Both the position numbers and the translations under genes were made by a program. This document shows positions 1 to 8,875 of a stretch of 64,000 nucleotides of DNA, piece after piece (within the stretch, counting starts at the first letter, position 1; every line of letters begins with the position of its first letter). The DNA is from Desulfoferula mesophila (lineage in GTDB: Bacteria; Desulfobacterota; Desulfarculia; Desulfarculales; Desulfarculaceae). Below the pieces are notes generated by a model, which saw only the letters and a list, made by a program, of their open reading frames with translations, was not told the origin of the DNA and made no database searches. Location: the NCBI RefSeq assembly GCF_037076455.1, contig NZ_AP028679.1, positions 2,619,501-2,683,500 of the forward strand, in the 5' to 3' direction.

Positions 1-411
1 GGGGTGTTTTTCGACTACCGGCATTATCTGCCCTTGCTGGAGCGCAAGCCTGGCTCCCTGGACCACGCCCGCCCCCTGGCTGACCTAGATCTGTCTGAGT
101 GCTTTGAGGTCTTGAGGCGGCGGCTGGTGGCCGGGGAAGACATGCCTGGCCAGGGCACCCGTAAATACATAAAGGTCCTACGTTTGCTGGAGGACCACTC
201 CATGGCCAGACTGAAGCGGGCGGTGGAGCAGGCATTGTACGCGGGAGCCTATGCCCCGGAGGCCATTGTCCACCTGCTGGAGCCGCCATCATCAGGGCCC
301 GCGGCCACCTTCCTGCTGGACGGTCGTGAGCACCTGGGCCGAGTGAGCGTGGCCGGGCCCGATATCACAGTCTATGACTCCCTCCTCGCGCAGGGAGGGG
401 CGCTGTCATGA
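1..411 (+). CDS. istA: IS21 transposase IstA, C-terminal part (5' end outside window)
   Basis: This is the last ~136 residues of an IS21-family DDE transposase, identical to the end of the complete copy at 9541-11103. The catalytic DDE core is not in the window. What is visible is the C-terminal domain that follows the core in this family. The stop overlaps the istB start by four bases (ATGA), the usual IS21 istA/istB coupling. Whether the gene is intact upstream cannot be judged. A GTG at 4 gives an open frame but is internal to the gene and is not a real start. Confidence 0.9.
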   Translation, partial: GVFFDYRHYLPLLERKPGSLDHARPLADLDLSECFEVLRRRLVAGEDMPGQGTRKYIKVLRLLEDHSMARLKRAVEQALYAGAYAPEAIVHLLEPPSSGPAATFLLDGREHLGRVSVAGPDITVYDSLLAQGGALS

Positions 412-1184
412 AGGACCAGGACAAACCCACCGTGCTCTTGGAGTACCACCTCAAAAAGCTGAAGCTGCCCACCATTCTCCGGGAATACGCGGCCATGGCC
501 AAGGTCTGCAGCCAAGACCGCTCCGATTACATGACCTACCTGCTGCGCCTGACCGAGCGGGAGCTTCTGGACCGCGAGAAGCGGGCAGCCGAAAGGCGCA
601 TCAAGCAAGCCGCCTTTCCGGTGATCAAGACCATGGACACCTTTGATTTCAAGGCACAGCCCTCCATCAATCAGCAGCTGGTCAGGGAGCTGATGAGGGG
701 CGAGTACATCGCCAAAAAGGAAAACGTGCTCCTGATCGGAAACTCCGGCACCGGCAAGACCCAGCTGGCCAGCGCCATGGCCTTTGCGGCCTGCGCCCAG
801 GGAAGCAAGGTGAAATTCTACAGCGCCACCGCCCTGGTCACAGAGCTCATGGAATGCCGCGAGGAAAGACGTCTGCAACGCCTGCAGAAACAGCTCCAGC
901 GCCTACACCTGCTGGTCATCGATGAACTGGGCTATGTGCCCTTCTCCAAGATAGGCGCTCAAATGCTATTCGAGGTGGTGGGTAGGGCATATGAACAACA
1001 AAGCCTCATGATCACCACCAATCTCCCTTTCCAGCAATGGACGGAGGTCTTCGGCTCCGAAAGACTCACCGGTGCACTGCTGGACAGACTGACCCATAGG
1101 TGCCACATCATCGAGGCCAATGGAGAAAGCTACCGGCTCCGCCAAGCCAAAAGACGATCCCAGGCAAAGCCCAAAACCAACTAA
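408..1184 (+). CDS. istB: IS21 transposition helper ATPase IstB (copy 1)
   Basis: A 258-aa AAA+ ATPase that assembles on DNA and directs IstA to the target. The Walker A loop GNSGTGKT is at about residues 111-118 and Walker B (LLVIDELGY) at about 168-176. The N-terminal helical segment binds the transposase in this family. It overlaps istA by four bases. The residue right after Walker A is Gln119 here but His in the other copy and in the second IS21 type (GKTHLA), so this copy may be impaired; that is inference. Length is normal for the family. Confidence 0.93.
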   Translation: MKDQDKPTVLLEYHLKKLKLPTILREYAAMAKVCSQDRSDYMTYLLRLTERELLDREKRAAERRIKQAAFPVIKTMDTFDFKAQPSINQQLVRELMRGEYIAKKENVLLIGNSGTGKTQLASAMAFAACAQGSKVKFYSATALVTELMECREERRLQRLQKQLQRLHLLVIDELGYVPFSKIGAQMLFEVVGRAYEQQSLMITTNLPFQQWTEVFGSERLTGALLDRLTHRCHIIEANGESYRLRQAKRRSQAKPKTN

Positions 1185-1286
1185 GGCAAGATCATGATTG
1201 ACAGCATGAACAACAGGACTATATCTCTAAAACAAGTGTCACGGTTTTAGACCGCCAACTGTCCCGCACTTACTCCGCCATTCACA

Positions 1287-1673
1287 GTTTTGGTTGTTGC
1301 GGACCGACTACGTGCTCGCCGGCAACTGTCGGACGCCTGGAAGACGATGGTGTGCTGGTCGTGGAGAGTATTTCTTGATTTTCGCCGGTATTTAAAATTC
1401 TAGCATACGTCTCGCGGCGATTGGAAGCATCTGCGGCAAAGTTAACAATGCTGAGGCCAAGGCCCGCTTGCCTCCCGGAGCAACCGCGCGGCGGTATTCC
1501 GATGATCCGGCGCCTTAGGCCCGCCAAGGCGTCCGGCCCAAAATTAATGGATGGAGGCGCAGTTGCGTACCGGCAAAGGGCTTGCCGTATAATCTTGCAT
1601 TAGGTCGGAAGGTGCCGGGCACTGCAGGCCATCACTCGTTTCGGCCGCCGCGGAGGTGAAGGGAAGGCTCTGG
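1287..1673. other. Gene-free interval between IS copy 1 and kup
   Basis: No convincing gene was seen on either strand. The last 90 bases carry a candidate promoter and the kup ribosome-binding site. The start of the interval would hold the right-hand target duplication of the first IS copy, expected to begin GTTTT by analogy with the 5-bp duplication of copy 2; its left partner is outside the window. Confidence 0.5.
1563..1593 (+). promoter_or_regulatory. Candidate sigma-70 promoter of kup
   Basis: A perfect -10 box TATAAT at 1588-1593 follows a weak -35 TTGCGT at 1563-1568 with a 19-bp spacer. It lies about 80 bases upstream of the kup start. The spacer is long, so this is tentative. Confidence 0.35.
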
Positions 1674-3614
1674 ATGCCCGCAGCCAAGCACAATTCGATT
1701 CCAACAGCTCCGGGCTCCCCTCCGCCCACGGAGAAGAGCGGGGCTCCTATCGACAAGCGGCTGGCCGGCCTTTCCCTGGCCGCCCTGGGGGTGGTCTTCG
1801 GGGACATCGCCACCAGCCCCATATACGCCATCAGGGAATGCTTTCACGGCGAATATGGAATCGCGGTCACCCAGGCCAACGTGATGGGCATCCTGTCGTT
1901 GATGTTCTGGTCCCTCATCCTGATCGTGGGTTTCAAATACCTCACCTTCGTTTTTAGGGCGGACAACCATGGAGAAGGGGGCGTCATAGCCCTTACCGCC
2001 CTGATCCGCGGGCCCCAGGGCGCCGATGATACCAGGGAGCGGGCGCCGGTGATCGGCCTGGGACTGTTCGCGGCCTGCCTCCTGTTCGGCGACGGAATGA
2101 TCACCCCCTCCATCTCCGTTTTGAGCGCGGTGGAGGGCATCGGCATAGCCACCCCGATCTTTGATCCCTACGTGATCCCTTGCACCATAGCCATTCTGAT
2201 CGGCCTGTTTGTGATCCAGCGTCACGGGACAGCCCGAGTGGGTGGCCTTTTCGGGCCGGTAATCCTGACCTGGCTTTGTTTTTTGGCGGTAACTGGTGCG
2301 GCGCAGGTGGTGCGGGCCCCGCAGGTGCTGGCCGCCGTTGCGCCTTGGTACGCGGTCAAATTCCTGTTCCTCAACCAGGTTCAGGGATTCGTGGTCTTGG
2401 GCGCGGTCTTCCTGGTGGTCACGGGAACGGAGGCGCTGTACGCCGACATGGGACATTTCGGCACCAGGCCCATTCGCCTGACCTGGTTTTTCCTGGTGCT
2501 GCCCGCCCTGCTGCTGAACTATTTCGGCCAAGGCGCCCTTCTGATGAGCCATCCAGAATTGTCAGCCCACCCCTTTTACGCCATGGTGCCTTCCTGGGCC
2601 ATGATTCCCACCGTGGTCTTGACCGCCCTGGCCACCATCATCGCTTCCCAGGCGGTAATCAGCGGCGCCTTTTCCCTGACCCGTCAAGCCATCCAGCAGG
2701 GATACCTGCCTCGCTTGGAAATCAGCCACACCTCCCCCACTCAGTCCGGCCAGATATACATAGCCCCCATCAACTGGATGCTCATGGTATGCACGGTGGC
2801 CCTGGTAGCCGGTTTTCAATCCTCCAGCAAGCTGGCCGCCGCATACGGAGTGGCCGTGACCTCCACCATGATCATCACCAGCATCCTGTTTTTTGTCGTG
2901 GCGCGCAAACGCTGGCACTGGACTCTGGTCGGGGCCCTATCTTTGAGCAGTCTTTTCCTGCTGGTGGATGTACCCTTCTTTCTTGCCAACCTAAGCAAGA
3001 TTTTGCACGGCGCCTGGTTCCCGATTTTCATCGGGGCCATATTCTTCCTAGTGATGCAAACCTGGGCCAAGGGACGCCGGATCCTAGCCGAACAGTTGCG
3101 CAGGATCATGCCGCCGGTTCATCAATACATCGTGGACATAATCAGCCATCCCCCGCATAAGGTCGAAGGGGACGCGGTCTTTCTGAGCGGAACCCGCAAC
3201 GCGGTGCCGGTGGCCCTGGCCAAAAACGTGCAGCACAACCACGTCACGCACAATCGAACAATCCTGCTGCATTTCAAGGAGGAAGACGTCCCCTGGGTTC
3301 CCAATCGCGAGAAGGTCCAAACCGAAAATTTGGGCGGAGGATTTCATCGCATCACCGCCCGGTACGGGTTCATGGAAGACCCCACCCTGAAAAACGTGCT
3401 TTCCCTGGCCCGAGAGCAAGGCCTGGAGTTAAAGCCGGAAACCACAAGCTTTTTCATTGGGAGGGAAAACCTGGTTTTGGCTGACAAGCCCGCCATGGCC
3501 CGTTGGCGCGCCGTTCTTTTCATCTTTTTGTCCCGCAACGCCGCCAACCCCACTTCGTTTTTCAATCTTCCCCCTGACCGGGTGATAGAGGTGGGCGTAC
3601 GGCTGCTCGTCTGA
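1674..3614 (+). CDS. kup: KUP-family potassium uptake protein
   Basis: Proton-coupled potassium importer of the inner membrane (KUP/HAK/KT family), 646 aa. The family signature GVVFGDIATSPIYA lies near residues 38-51. About 12 hydrophobic helices follow, then a soluble C-terminal domain of ~150 residues. I chose ATG 1674, preceded by GGGAAGG at 1661-1667. A GTG in frame at 1656 would add six residues but overlaps GGAGG at 1652-1656. The gene stands alone. It lies between the two IS21 copies yet reads like a normal chromosomal gene. Confidence 0.94.
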   Translation: MPAAKHNSIPTAPGSPPPTEKSGAPIDKRLAGLSLAALGVVFGDIATSPIYAIRECFHGEYGIAVTQANVMGILSLMFWSLILIVGFKYLTFVFRADNHGEGGVIALTALIRGPQGADDTRERAPVIGLGLFAACLLFGDGMITPSISVLSAVEGIGIATPIFDPYVIPCTIAILIGLFVIQRHGTARVGGLFGPVILTWLCFLAVTGAAQVVRAPQVLAAVAPWYAVKFLFLNQVQGFVVLGAVFLVVTGTEALYADMGHFGTRPIRLTWFFLVLPALLLNYFGQGALLMSHPELSAHPFYAMVPSWAMIPTVVLTALATIIASQAVISGAFSLTRQAIQQGYLPRLEISHTSPTQSGQIYIAPINWMLMVCTVALVAGFQSSSKLAAAYGVAVTSTMIITSILFFVVARKRWHWTLVGALSLSSLFLLVDVPFFLANLSKILHGAWFPIFIGAIFFLVMQTWAKGRRILAEQLRRIMPPVHQYIVDIISHPPHKVEGDAVFLSGTRNAVPVALAKNVQHNHVTHNRTILLHFKEEDVPWVPNREKVQTENLGGGFHRITARYGFMEDPTLKNVLSLAREQGLELKPETTSFFIGRENLVLADKPAMARWRAVLFIFLSRNAANPTSFFNLPPDRVIEVGVRLLV

Positions 3615-3770
3615 AGCTGCCCCGGCCCTTAAATTTGCGGGTCGATTATCGACGCCCCAAAAGCCGCCATGCCGCAGTCCCCTCATAACCGCGGACAGCC
3701 ACGGACCCGCTGAAGGCGGAGGAAAGGATGGAACCTGAGGATTCGCGAAAAAGGCAACTAATGGTCAACG

Positions 3771-3799
3771 AAAAGGGGCTGGCCAACCCGGCCGGCCCC
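3771..3799 (-). terminator. Rho-independent terminator behind the tRNA remnant
   Basis: Read on the minus strand, GGGGCCGGCC (3799-3790) pairs with GGCCAGCCCC (3784-3775) with one G-T pair. It closes a short loop and is followed by TTTT (3774-3771). It lies directly after the 3' end of the tRNA-like fragment, as expected for a tRNA transcription unit. Confidence 0.6.
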
Positions 3800-3808
3800 T
3801 TGATTTTC

Positions 3809-3852
3809 TGCACGCCAGGAGAGACTCGAACCCCCGATCGGTGGCTTATAAG
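3809..3852 (-). pseudogene. tRNA 3'-half fragment (possible attachment-site remnant)
   Basis: Read on the minus strand, the segment fits a tRNA from the anticodon loop onward. It has a loop CTTATAA (anticodon would be TAT), a 3' anticodon stem GCCAC, a variable loop, a T arm with stem GGGGG, loop TTCGAGT and stem CTCTC, then CTGGCGT with discriminator G. The bases 5' of the loop do not pair with GCCAC and no D arm is visible, so the 5' half is missing. tRNA 3' halves are the classic product of integrase-mediated insertion. The T stem uses two G-T pairs, so this could be coincidence. Confidence 0.42.
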
Positions 3853-4043
3853 TTTCAACACATGAATTATTATTCTTGTAAGTTAGTACGGTTGGGGATG
3901 CATATAGGTGCAGATTCACGCACCCGGCAATCTCAATCCGCACCCTATATGCACCCGGCCCAAAGCCGTCGTCTTTTCTGTTTTTGGAAAAATTAAGGGA
4001 GGGATTACAAGAAAAAATCTTTGTAGGGCATCCCTACTTCAAC

Positions 4044-4222
4044 TTGTAGCCGACTACATTCATCCGACCACATGTCCGACGTTTTGCAACTGCAGTTGCA
4101 ATATACCCTGTAACTAGGCATTGACCCCCCATTTTTTACTTGCCCGACTAACGGTTACCGGCCATCCTCACCCTCCCTATCTTGGCTCAAAATCCTAATT
4201 TCTAAATCTGGATTGGTTTAAA
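4044..4222. repeat. Diverged repeat unit R1
   Basis: From 4045 this block aligns without gaps to 9393-9451 joined to 11984 onward, the sequence interrupted by the complete IS21 element. By hand, 42 of the first 57 positions and 62 of 96 counted from the shared CAA match. Shared words include TGTAGCCGA, TTTTGCA and TCTTGG(C/T)TCAAAATC. No coding capacity is evident. Its identity is unknown. Confidence 0.7.
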
Positions 4223-4370
4223 CCAACTTCATTCCCCAACGCTCTGACAACGTACAGGATCAGCCGCAGCCGGCCTAGCCATTTCATCTGTATGCCTGCA
4301 CGGCGATGCGCGACAGGGACTGGCGGGAAGACCTACCATGGGGAAAAGCCCGTTGATGAAACTAGGTAAT

Positions 4371-5612
4371 TCATGGCTCGCCCAAGGAAGTCAAGACGGT
4401 AGCCTCGAACATTTTCCTGCTCACCCACCATGCGGAGAAAGCCGACAACGCCAGGGCAAAGCCAATAGATACCCCGCAAGTCGACCAGGAGAAGACCACC
4501 GGGAGCTTGACCGTCATTCCCCCGGCGGCTGGGTTGTGGGAGGCCACCCCGGCGGGCAGAGGATTCAGGTCCCAAGGCAGGCTGTTGCCGATTCCCAATT
4601 CGCCAACGCCCCAGGCGCTGAGCCAGCCCACCACCACTCCAAGGACCACCCCGCCCAGGCCAAGCAGCATCGACTCGGTCGCCAGGGCCCACACCACCTC
4701 TCGCCTACGCCAGCCAAGGGCCTTCATGATGCCCACTTCGCCGCGTCTCTCAGTCAGGGCGCCCTTTAGCAATCTCAAATAGAGCACCCCGGTGAAGGCC
4801 AGGGCCAGGAACCCCATTAAGCTGGCGAACCTCCCCGAAATCAGGCTGAAGCCCTGCATCATTTTGCCGATGCTGTCGGTCGAGGTCATGACCGCGCCGG
4901 GCAGGATCCGGCCCAGTTCCTTGGCCGCAGCCTCGGCATCCGCCCCCGCCTTGAGCCGCAGGAAAACCAGGTTGCAGGCCTCGTGGGGCAGACCGGCCAG
5001 GGAGCGGGCATCGGCAAGGGAGATGAAGGCATTGCCTACGGCCAAGGCGCCCCCCGCCCGGAGCCGCACGATGCCGCGTATGGTGAAGGAGCGCCCTCCC
5101 AGTGGCCATACATCCCCGATCTTCTTGGCGTGTAATTTAGCGAAGTGCTCCTCCAGGAGCAGGTCTCCCTGGTTGCGCAAAGGGTCTCCCCGGACCAACC
5201 AATCCAGCACCGTGGCCGCGCCCCGGCGGGGCCCCTCTGGGTCGAACCCCAAGGCCACCACAAATCCGGAAGGAGAACGATCCCACAGCAGCAGGGCGGG
5301 GCTGAGCGAACCCACGCTGCGGAGATTTCTGACCCGCTCCACCTGAGCGGGGCTCAGGACGGAGTTTCCGGGCGGCAGGCTTATGCCCGGAGCCGCACCC
5401 GCCTTTCGGGGTGGCCCGGGCTTCTGCACGATAGCATCGCTTTTAAGTTCCGCCAGGGGTTGGCGCACCAGGCTGGCATAACCCTGGGAAAGGGAGATCA
5501 TGGCCACGTACATGGCGATGCCCAGAGCCAGGCCGGCCGCCGCCCCCAAGGAGCGCCCCGGCCTGGCGACGATATCCCGCCAGGCCAGGGGAATAGTGAT
5601 GGAGAGGTTCAT
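4371..5612 (-). CDS. ABC transporter permease, FtsX/MacB type
   Basis: A 413-aa inner-membrane permease. It has one N-terminal helix (about residues 18-40), a large periplasmic MacB-PCD-like domain (about 45-255) and three C-terminal helices with the FtsX signature (KALGWRRREVVWAL near 300). This is the topology of LolC/E-, MacB- and FtsX-type permeases, which move lipoproteins or peptides or transmit force rather than import solutes. The ATG at 5612-5610 overlaps the stop of the preceding gene (ATGA), so the longer frame upstream is not used. It is the last gene of a permease-ATPase-periplasmic protein-permease operon. The substrate is unknown. Confidence 0.88.
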   Translation of the reverse strand: MNLSITIPLAWRDIVARPGRSLGAAAGLALGIAMYVAMISLSQGYASLVRQPLAELKSDAIVQKPGPPRKAGAAPGISLPPGNSVLSPAQVERVRNLRSVGSLSPALLLWDRSPSGFVVALGFDPEGPRRGAATVLDWLVRGDPLRNQGDLLLEEHFAKLHAKKIGDVWPLGGRSFTIRGIVRLRAGGALAVGNAFISLADARSLAGLPHEACNLVFLRLKAGADAEAAAKELGRILPGAVMTSTDSIGKMMQGFSLISGRFASLMGFLALAFTGVLYLRLLKGALTERRGEVGIMKALGWRRREVVWALATESMLLGLGGVVLGVVVGWLSAWGVGELGIGNSLPWDLNPLPAGVASHNPAAGGMTVKLPVVFSWSTCGVSIGFALALSAFSAWWVSRKMFEATVLTSLGEP

Positions 5613-6049
5613 GGTTTTCCTGCCTTGGCGCCCGAAGGGGAGGCCAGGGTGCCCAGCAGGCGGTCCAGGTCCGCGAGGCTCCATTGACCCTGGAACTGGT
5701 AGGGCCCGTAGCCGTTGGGGAAGCCCACGAAGGTCACCTTGCGCCCCTGGACCTGCCAGGTGGAGGAATCATTTATAAAGACAAGCAGGGGGATGTGCCC
5801 CGCCAGGCCTTTCCGGCGCATGAAATCCTGTCCGGAAGCGGTTTCAAAGTCGTGCCAGGAGGCCGAGGCGGCCAAGGAGTGCCGGGCCAGGATTTCCTTG
5901 AGGCTTTTGATAACCGGCTGCATGGGGCCGTGGTTCATGAATAGTACGTCCACCTTGACCACCGGGCGGGCCTGGGCCATTGGAGGCGCGGTCAGGCCCA
6001 ACACCAGGAACAGGCCCAGCGCCATCCACCAGAGCGTCATCTTTTTCAT
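5609..6049 (-). CDS. Secreted thioredoxin-fold-like protein of the ABC operon
   Basis: 146 aa with a clear signal peptide (basic MKK start, hydrophobic core, cleavage after about AQA at residue 27). The mature part begins with a beta strand (VDVLFMNHGPM), and LVFINDSSTW with FVGFP later recall a thioredoxin fold, but there is no CxxC or any cysteine. It overlaps both neighbours (ATPase upstream, permease downstream), so it is co-translated with an ABC exporter. A substrate-delivery or adaptor role in the periplasm is inference. I do not recognise the family. Confidence 0.75.
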   Translation of the reverse strand: MKKMTLWWMALGLFLVLGLTAPPMAQARPVVKVDVLFMNHGPMQPVIKSLKEILARHSLAASASWHDFETASGQDFMRRKGLAGHIPLLVFINDSSTWQVQGRKVTFVGFPNGYGPYQFQGQWSLADLDRLLGTLASPSGAKAGKP

Positions 6050-6711
6050 TGGCTAACCTCCCCATCATGCATGTGCCAGGTTTCATCAGCCCTCGCCGCC
6101 AAGCCCCGGTCGTGAGTGACCATGAGCAAGGCCATGGATTGCTCCAGGTTGAGCTCGAATAGCAGGTCCAGGATCTCGCCCCCGGTCTGGGAATCCAGGT
6201 TGCCGGTGGGCTCGTCGCAGAAGAGCACCCGAGGCCGGTTGACCAGGGCCCGGGCGATGGCCACCCTCTGCCTTTCCCCGCCGGAGAGCTTGGCGGGTAG
6301 ATGTTCGCGCCGCGCCGCCAGCCCCACCTGCGACAAAAGCTCCAAGGCCCGAGCCTGACGCTCCCTTTTAGGCACTCCGGTGGGATAGAGGGGAAAGGCC
6401 ACGTTTTCAAGGGCCGAAAGGGTGGGTATCAAGTAGAAGGCCTGGAAAACGAACCCCACCTTGTGCCGCCGCAATAGGCACAGTTCGTCCTCGCTCAGCG
6501 GGCTCAGGGCTTGTCCGTCTAGAAACACCTCTCCCCGACTCGGCCTCTCGAGGCCGGCCAGCAGGGACAGCAGGGTGCTTTTGCCCGATCCGGAGGGGCC
6601 GAGCAGGGCCACGGTTCTGCCGGCGGGAAGTTGCAGGCTGGCGTTGCGCACCACTTCAAGGCCGTCGAAGTCTTTCCACAATTGCGTGGCAATCAATATG
6701 TCATTAGGCAT
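6046..6711 (-). CDS. ABC transporter ATP-binding protein, LolD/MacB type
   Basis: 221-aa nucleotide-binding subunit. Walker [10 protein letters not shown] is near residue 39, Q loop in [18 protein letters not shown], signature [15 protein letters not shown] near 142, Walker [13 protein letters not shown] near 161, H loop MVTHD near 198. The LD after EPTGN and the overall length are typical of the LolD/MacB/FtsE class. It sits between the two permease genes and overlaps the secreted-protein gene by four bases. It probably energises a heterodimer of the two FtsX-like permeases. Confidence 0.93.
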   Translation of the reverse strand: MPNDILIATQLWKDFDGLEVVRNASLQLPAGRTVALLGPSGSGKSTLLSLLAGLERPSRGEVFLDGQALSPLSEDELCLLRRHKVGFVFQAFYLIPTLSALENVAFPLYPTGVPKRERQARALELLSQVGLAARREHLPAKLSGGERQRVAIARALVNRPRVLFCDEPTGNLDSQTGGEILDLLFELNLEQSMALLMVTHDRGLAARADETWHMHDGEVSQ

Positions 6712-7960
6712 GACTAAGAGCCTCCGATGGTTTCAGTCTGGCGACGGCGCGTACCGCCATCCAGGCCGCCATGCTTCCCAACAAGAGGGTTGCGGCCAGG
6801 GCCAGGAGAAAGTAAACGGGGTCCAAAACCGGTTGCAGGTGAACCTCGCGAAAGAGTTGCGCTCCCCCGCCGGGGAGGAAATGGGGCCGAGGGGAAAGGT
6901 CCCAGGGCAGCGGTATGGGGATGGTGATCCATGAGGCCAGCCAGGCTCCGGCCAGGGCGGCCACTATGCCCGCCAGGCCGCCCGCCAGGGTCTGGACCAG
7001 GGTCTCGGCGGTGAGCTGGCGCAAAATATCGCCCCTTGTCCAGCCCACGGCCTTCATAATCGCCACTTCCGCCTTGCGCTCGCGCAGGTTGGCGGCGGCG
7101 GTGCGCATCACCAGCAAGGCGGTGGCCAGAAGGCTCAAAACCGCCGCCACCAGGCCGAAACGGTCGGTGGCCGCCAGGAGCCCGCCTATGGCCCGTTGAA
7201 AGGACTCTGGCCCGGTCACGGTCACCTTTTTGCCCAGAAAGGCCTTGATGCCATGGGAAACTTGGGGAATTTTATCCCGGACCACCGAGATAAATATCAG
7301 GTTGACATCGGCCTCGCCCAAGTGATGAACCGCGGTGACTCCCGGCGAGGCGGCGGCCAGGGCCCTGGCTTCGGCCAGGGGCATATAGACTTGGGCGGCG
7401 GTCAACTGGCTCAGACGGGAGGAGTCCACCAGGCCGACCACGGTGAACTCCCGGCCATGTAGATCCAACTGGTCGCCGGACTTCAGCTTTAGCTCTCTGG
7501 CATAAGCCGTTTCCAGCACCACCTGCCGGCGGTCGCCCGGTTGCAGGAAGCGTCCCTGGGTCAGCACCTTGCCCAGCAAGGAGAAACCCGCGGGGGCGGC
7601 GGGATCGAAACCGGCCACGATGCGGAAGGTGTCAGGAGCGAAATCCCAAAACAGCAGGGCCGAGCTCACGGAGATCACCCCCGGCAGACGTTTTACCGAC
7701 TGCACTTCGCTCCCGCTTATGGGGGCCAACGAGCAGGGCAGCACCGGCCCCTTCATCTCCTGGGGCACATCGCCCGCCCGCTGCAGGGTGAGGCTGGCCC
7801 CCACGTCATTCAGCGGGGCGCGGAAGGCGGCCTGAAACGCCCCGCTGAGCAGAGTCAATACCAGGAAAAATCCCACCGCCAGGGCGACCAGGGACACGTT
7901 GACCCCGGTTCGCCGCCGGCGAAGCAATAGTTCACGCCATACGTACGCCCATTGAGGCAT
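6704..7960 (-). CDS. ABC transporter permease, FtsX/MacB type
   Basis: 418 aa, paralogous in layout to the permease at 4371-5612: N-terminal helix (about residues 22-42), periplasmic domain, then three helices, with the FtsX signature AIMKAVGWTRGDILRQL near 295-311. I chose ATG 7960-7958 because GGAGAG stands just upstream; a longer frame to 8083 lacks this support. It overlaps the ATPase gene by eight bases, so translation is coupled. It is the first permease of the operon; the Cys/His-rich secreted gene lies 180 bases upstream on the same strand. Confidence 0.88.
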   Translation of the reverse strand: MPQWAYVWRELLLRRRRTGVNVSLVALAVGFFLVLTLLSGAFQAAFRAPLNDVGASLTLQRAGDVPQEMKGPVLPCSLAPISGSEVQSVKRLPGVISVSSALLFWDFAPDTFRIVAGFDPAAPAGFSLLGKVLTQGRFLQPGDRRQVVLETAYARELKLKSGDQLDLHGREFTVVGLVDSSRLSQLTAAQVYMPLAEARALAAASPGVTAVHHLGEADVNLIFISVVRDKIPQVSHGIKAFLGKKVTVTGPESFQRAIGGLLAATDRFGLVAAVLSLLATALLVMRTAAANLRERKAEVAIMKAVGWTRGDILRQLTAETLVQTLAGGLAGIVAALAGAWLASWITIPIPLPWDLSPRPHFLPGGGAQLFREVHLQPVLDPVYFLLALAATLLLGSMAAWMAVRAVARLKPSEALSHA

Positions 7961-8140
7961 GCTGCTCTCCAGCGCCGGGCCGCGCCAAATGACGCGGTAA
8001 ACCCACCGCGGGGTCCCGGCTGTCTTGCGGCCAACGGTCTTACTTGCGTCTATATTCCCCGCGCGACGGGAAGCGTGACGCACTACACCGCGGCCTTATC
8101 GTCTTGAAAGATTGGTCGAGCGACTAGGCGGGTTGGCGAT

Positions 8141-8587
8141 CTAAATCAAAAAGGTGTGGGTTCGCAGCCGAATGGGTACCGGATCGACGCGCTCGCCTCG
8201 ATAGGGCGTGTAACAAGCGGCCGCCGGAGTGGGCTCCAACGAGACGGGCGCCGGCAGTTTGAGGCCGATGGCCGGACCAGGCAGACCCGGCGAGGCAGGC
8301 AACAGGAATTTGGGAGATAGAATGGCCGTCGCCATCCGTCCTTTTTCGTGATGCGAGGCGTACCGACCGACCGCGCCCGTCTGCCCATCCTGGAACGAGG
8401 CATGGTTGCAGCAGGTGTGAGCCGCGCTCTCCTGGACATGGTTTTGCTGGTGATTAAAGAAATGACAAGCTGAGGGGTGGTTGCGCAGGGGGCAATGGGG
8501 GCTGGTCACGTAACATTCGGGCAGGGGGAAAACCACCCACGCCAGCAAGGTCATAATCAAACCCAACTGTTTGACTATCTTTGCCAT
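8141..8587 (-). CDS. Secreted Cys/His-rich small protein
   Basis: 148 aa. An N-terminal signal-like helix (about residues 8-22) is followed by a stretch rich in Cys and His (motifs ECYVTSPHC, SACHFFNH, HTCCNH within residues 24-65) and a Pro-rich tail. The spacing suggests metal binding; short Cys/His-rich secreted proteins occur next to metal-efflux operons, so this may be a metal sensor or chaperone for the downstream ABC operon, which is inference. I see no strong ribosome-binding site before the ATG. TTGACG (8622-8617) and TATAAC (8601-8596) could be a promoter with a short 15-bp spacer. Confidence 0.6.
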   Translation of the reverse strand: MAKIVKQLGLIMTLLAWVVFPLPECYVTSPHCPLRNHPSACHFFNHQQNHVQESAAHTCCNHASFQDGQTGAVGRYASHHEKGRMATAILSPKFLLPASPGLPGPAIGLKLPAPVSLEPTPAAACYTPYRGERVDPVPIRLRTHTFLI

Positions 8588-8875
8588 GGATTATTGTTAT
8601 AACCACCAGGCAGGTTCGTCAAGTGTAGTCTTACAGCTCCATTTGCCATCAAAATGGTAATGATCCTGGTTATGATTTTAGGCCCATCGCGATCAGGGGT
8701 ATGGGTTCGGGAGGCAAAGATCCTTTTGGCAAAGGGCCAGACGGTGGGGCAAGCCAAATCAAAGTAGGCTTTGCAGAGATCTTGAGGGCGATCGATCTTC
8801 CAGTTAAACATGTGACAAGCAGCTTTAACAGTCAAATAGCGCAGTTTGATTAACCAGTTAATTCTTTTTCAATTT

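Larger units (their letters stand above)
1..1286 (+). mobile_element. IS21-family element, copy 1 (right part, cut by window start)
   Basis: These 1286 bases match 10693-11978 of the complete copy at a constant offset of 10692. I found only two differences: C/T at 678 (silent) and G/C at 764 (Gln/His in IstB). The match stops after TTCACA at 1286, the same inverted-repeat tip that ends the complete copy. The rest of istA and the left end lie outside the window. The near identity implies recent transposition or gene conversion. Confidence 0.93.
3615..4370. other. Non-coding scar region with tRNA remnant and diverged repeat
   Basis: No gene is supported over ~750 bases. The interval holds a minus-strand tRNA 3' half with its terminator (3771-3852) and a ~180-bp block (4044-4222) repeated around the complete IS21 element. 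The composition is more AT-rich than the neighbouring genes, consistent with integration debris. Confidence 0.6.

Noticed and set aside
3809-3852. A complete tRNA gene
   Set aside because: No D arm or 5' acceptor strand, and bases 5' of the anticodon loop do not pair with GCCAC. Only a 3' half is supported.
8575-8835. 86-codon minus-strand frame upstream of the Cys/His-rich gene
   Set aside because: No ribosome-binding site, no recognisable domain, and it overlaps the next gene's start. I see nothing to support it.
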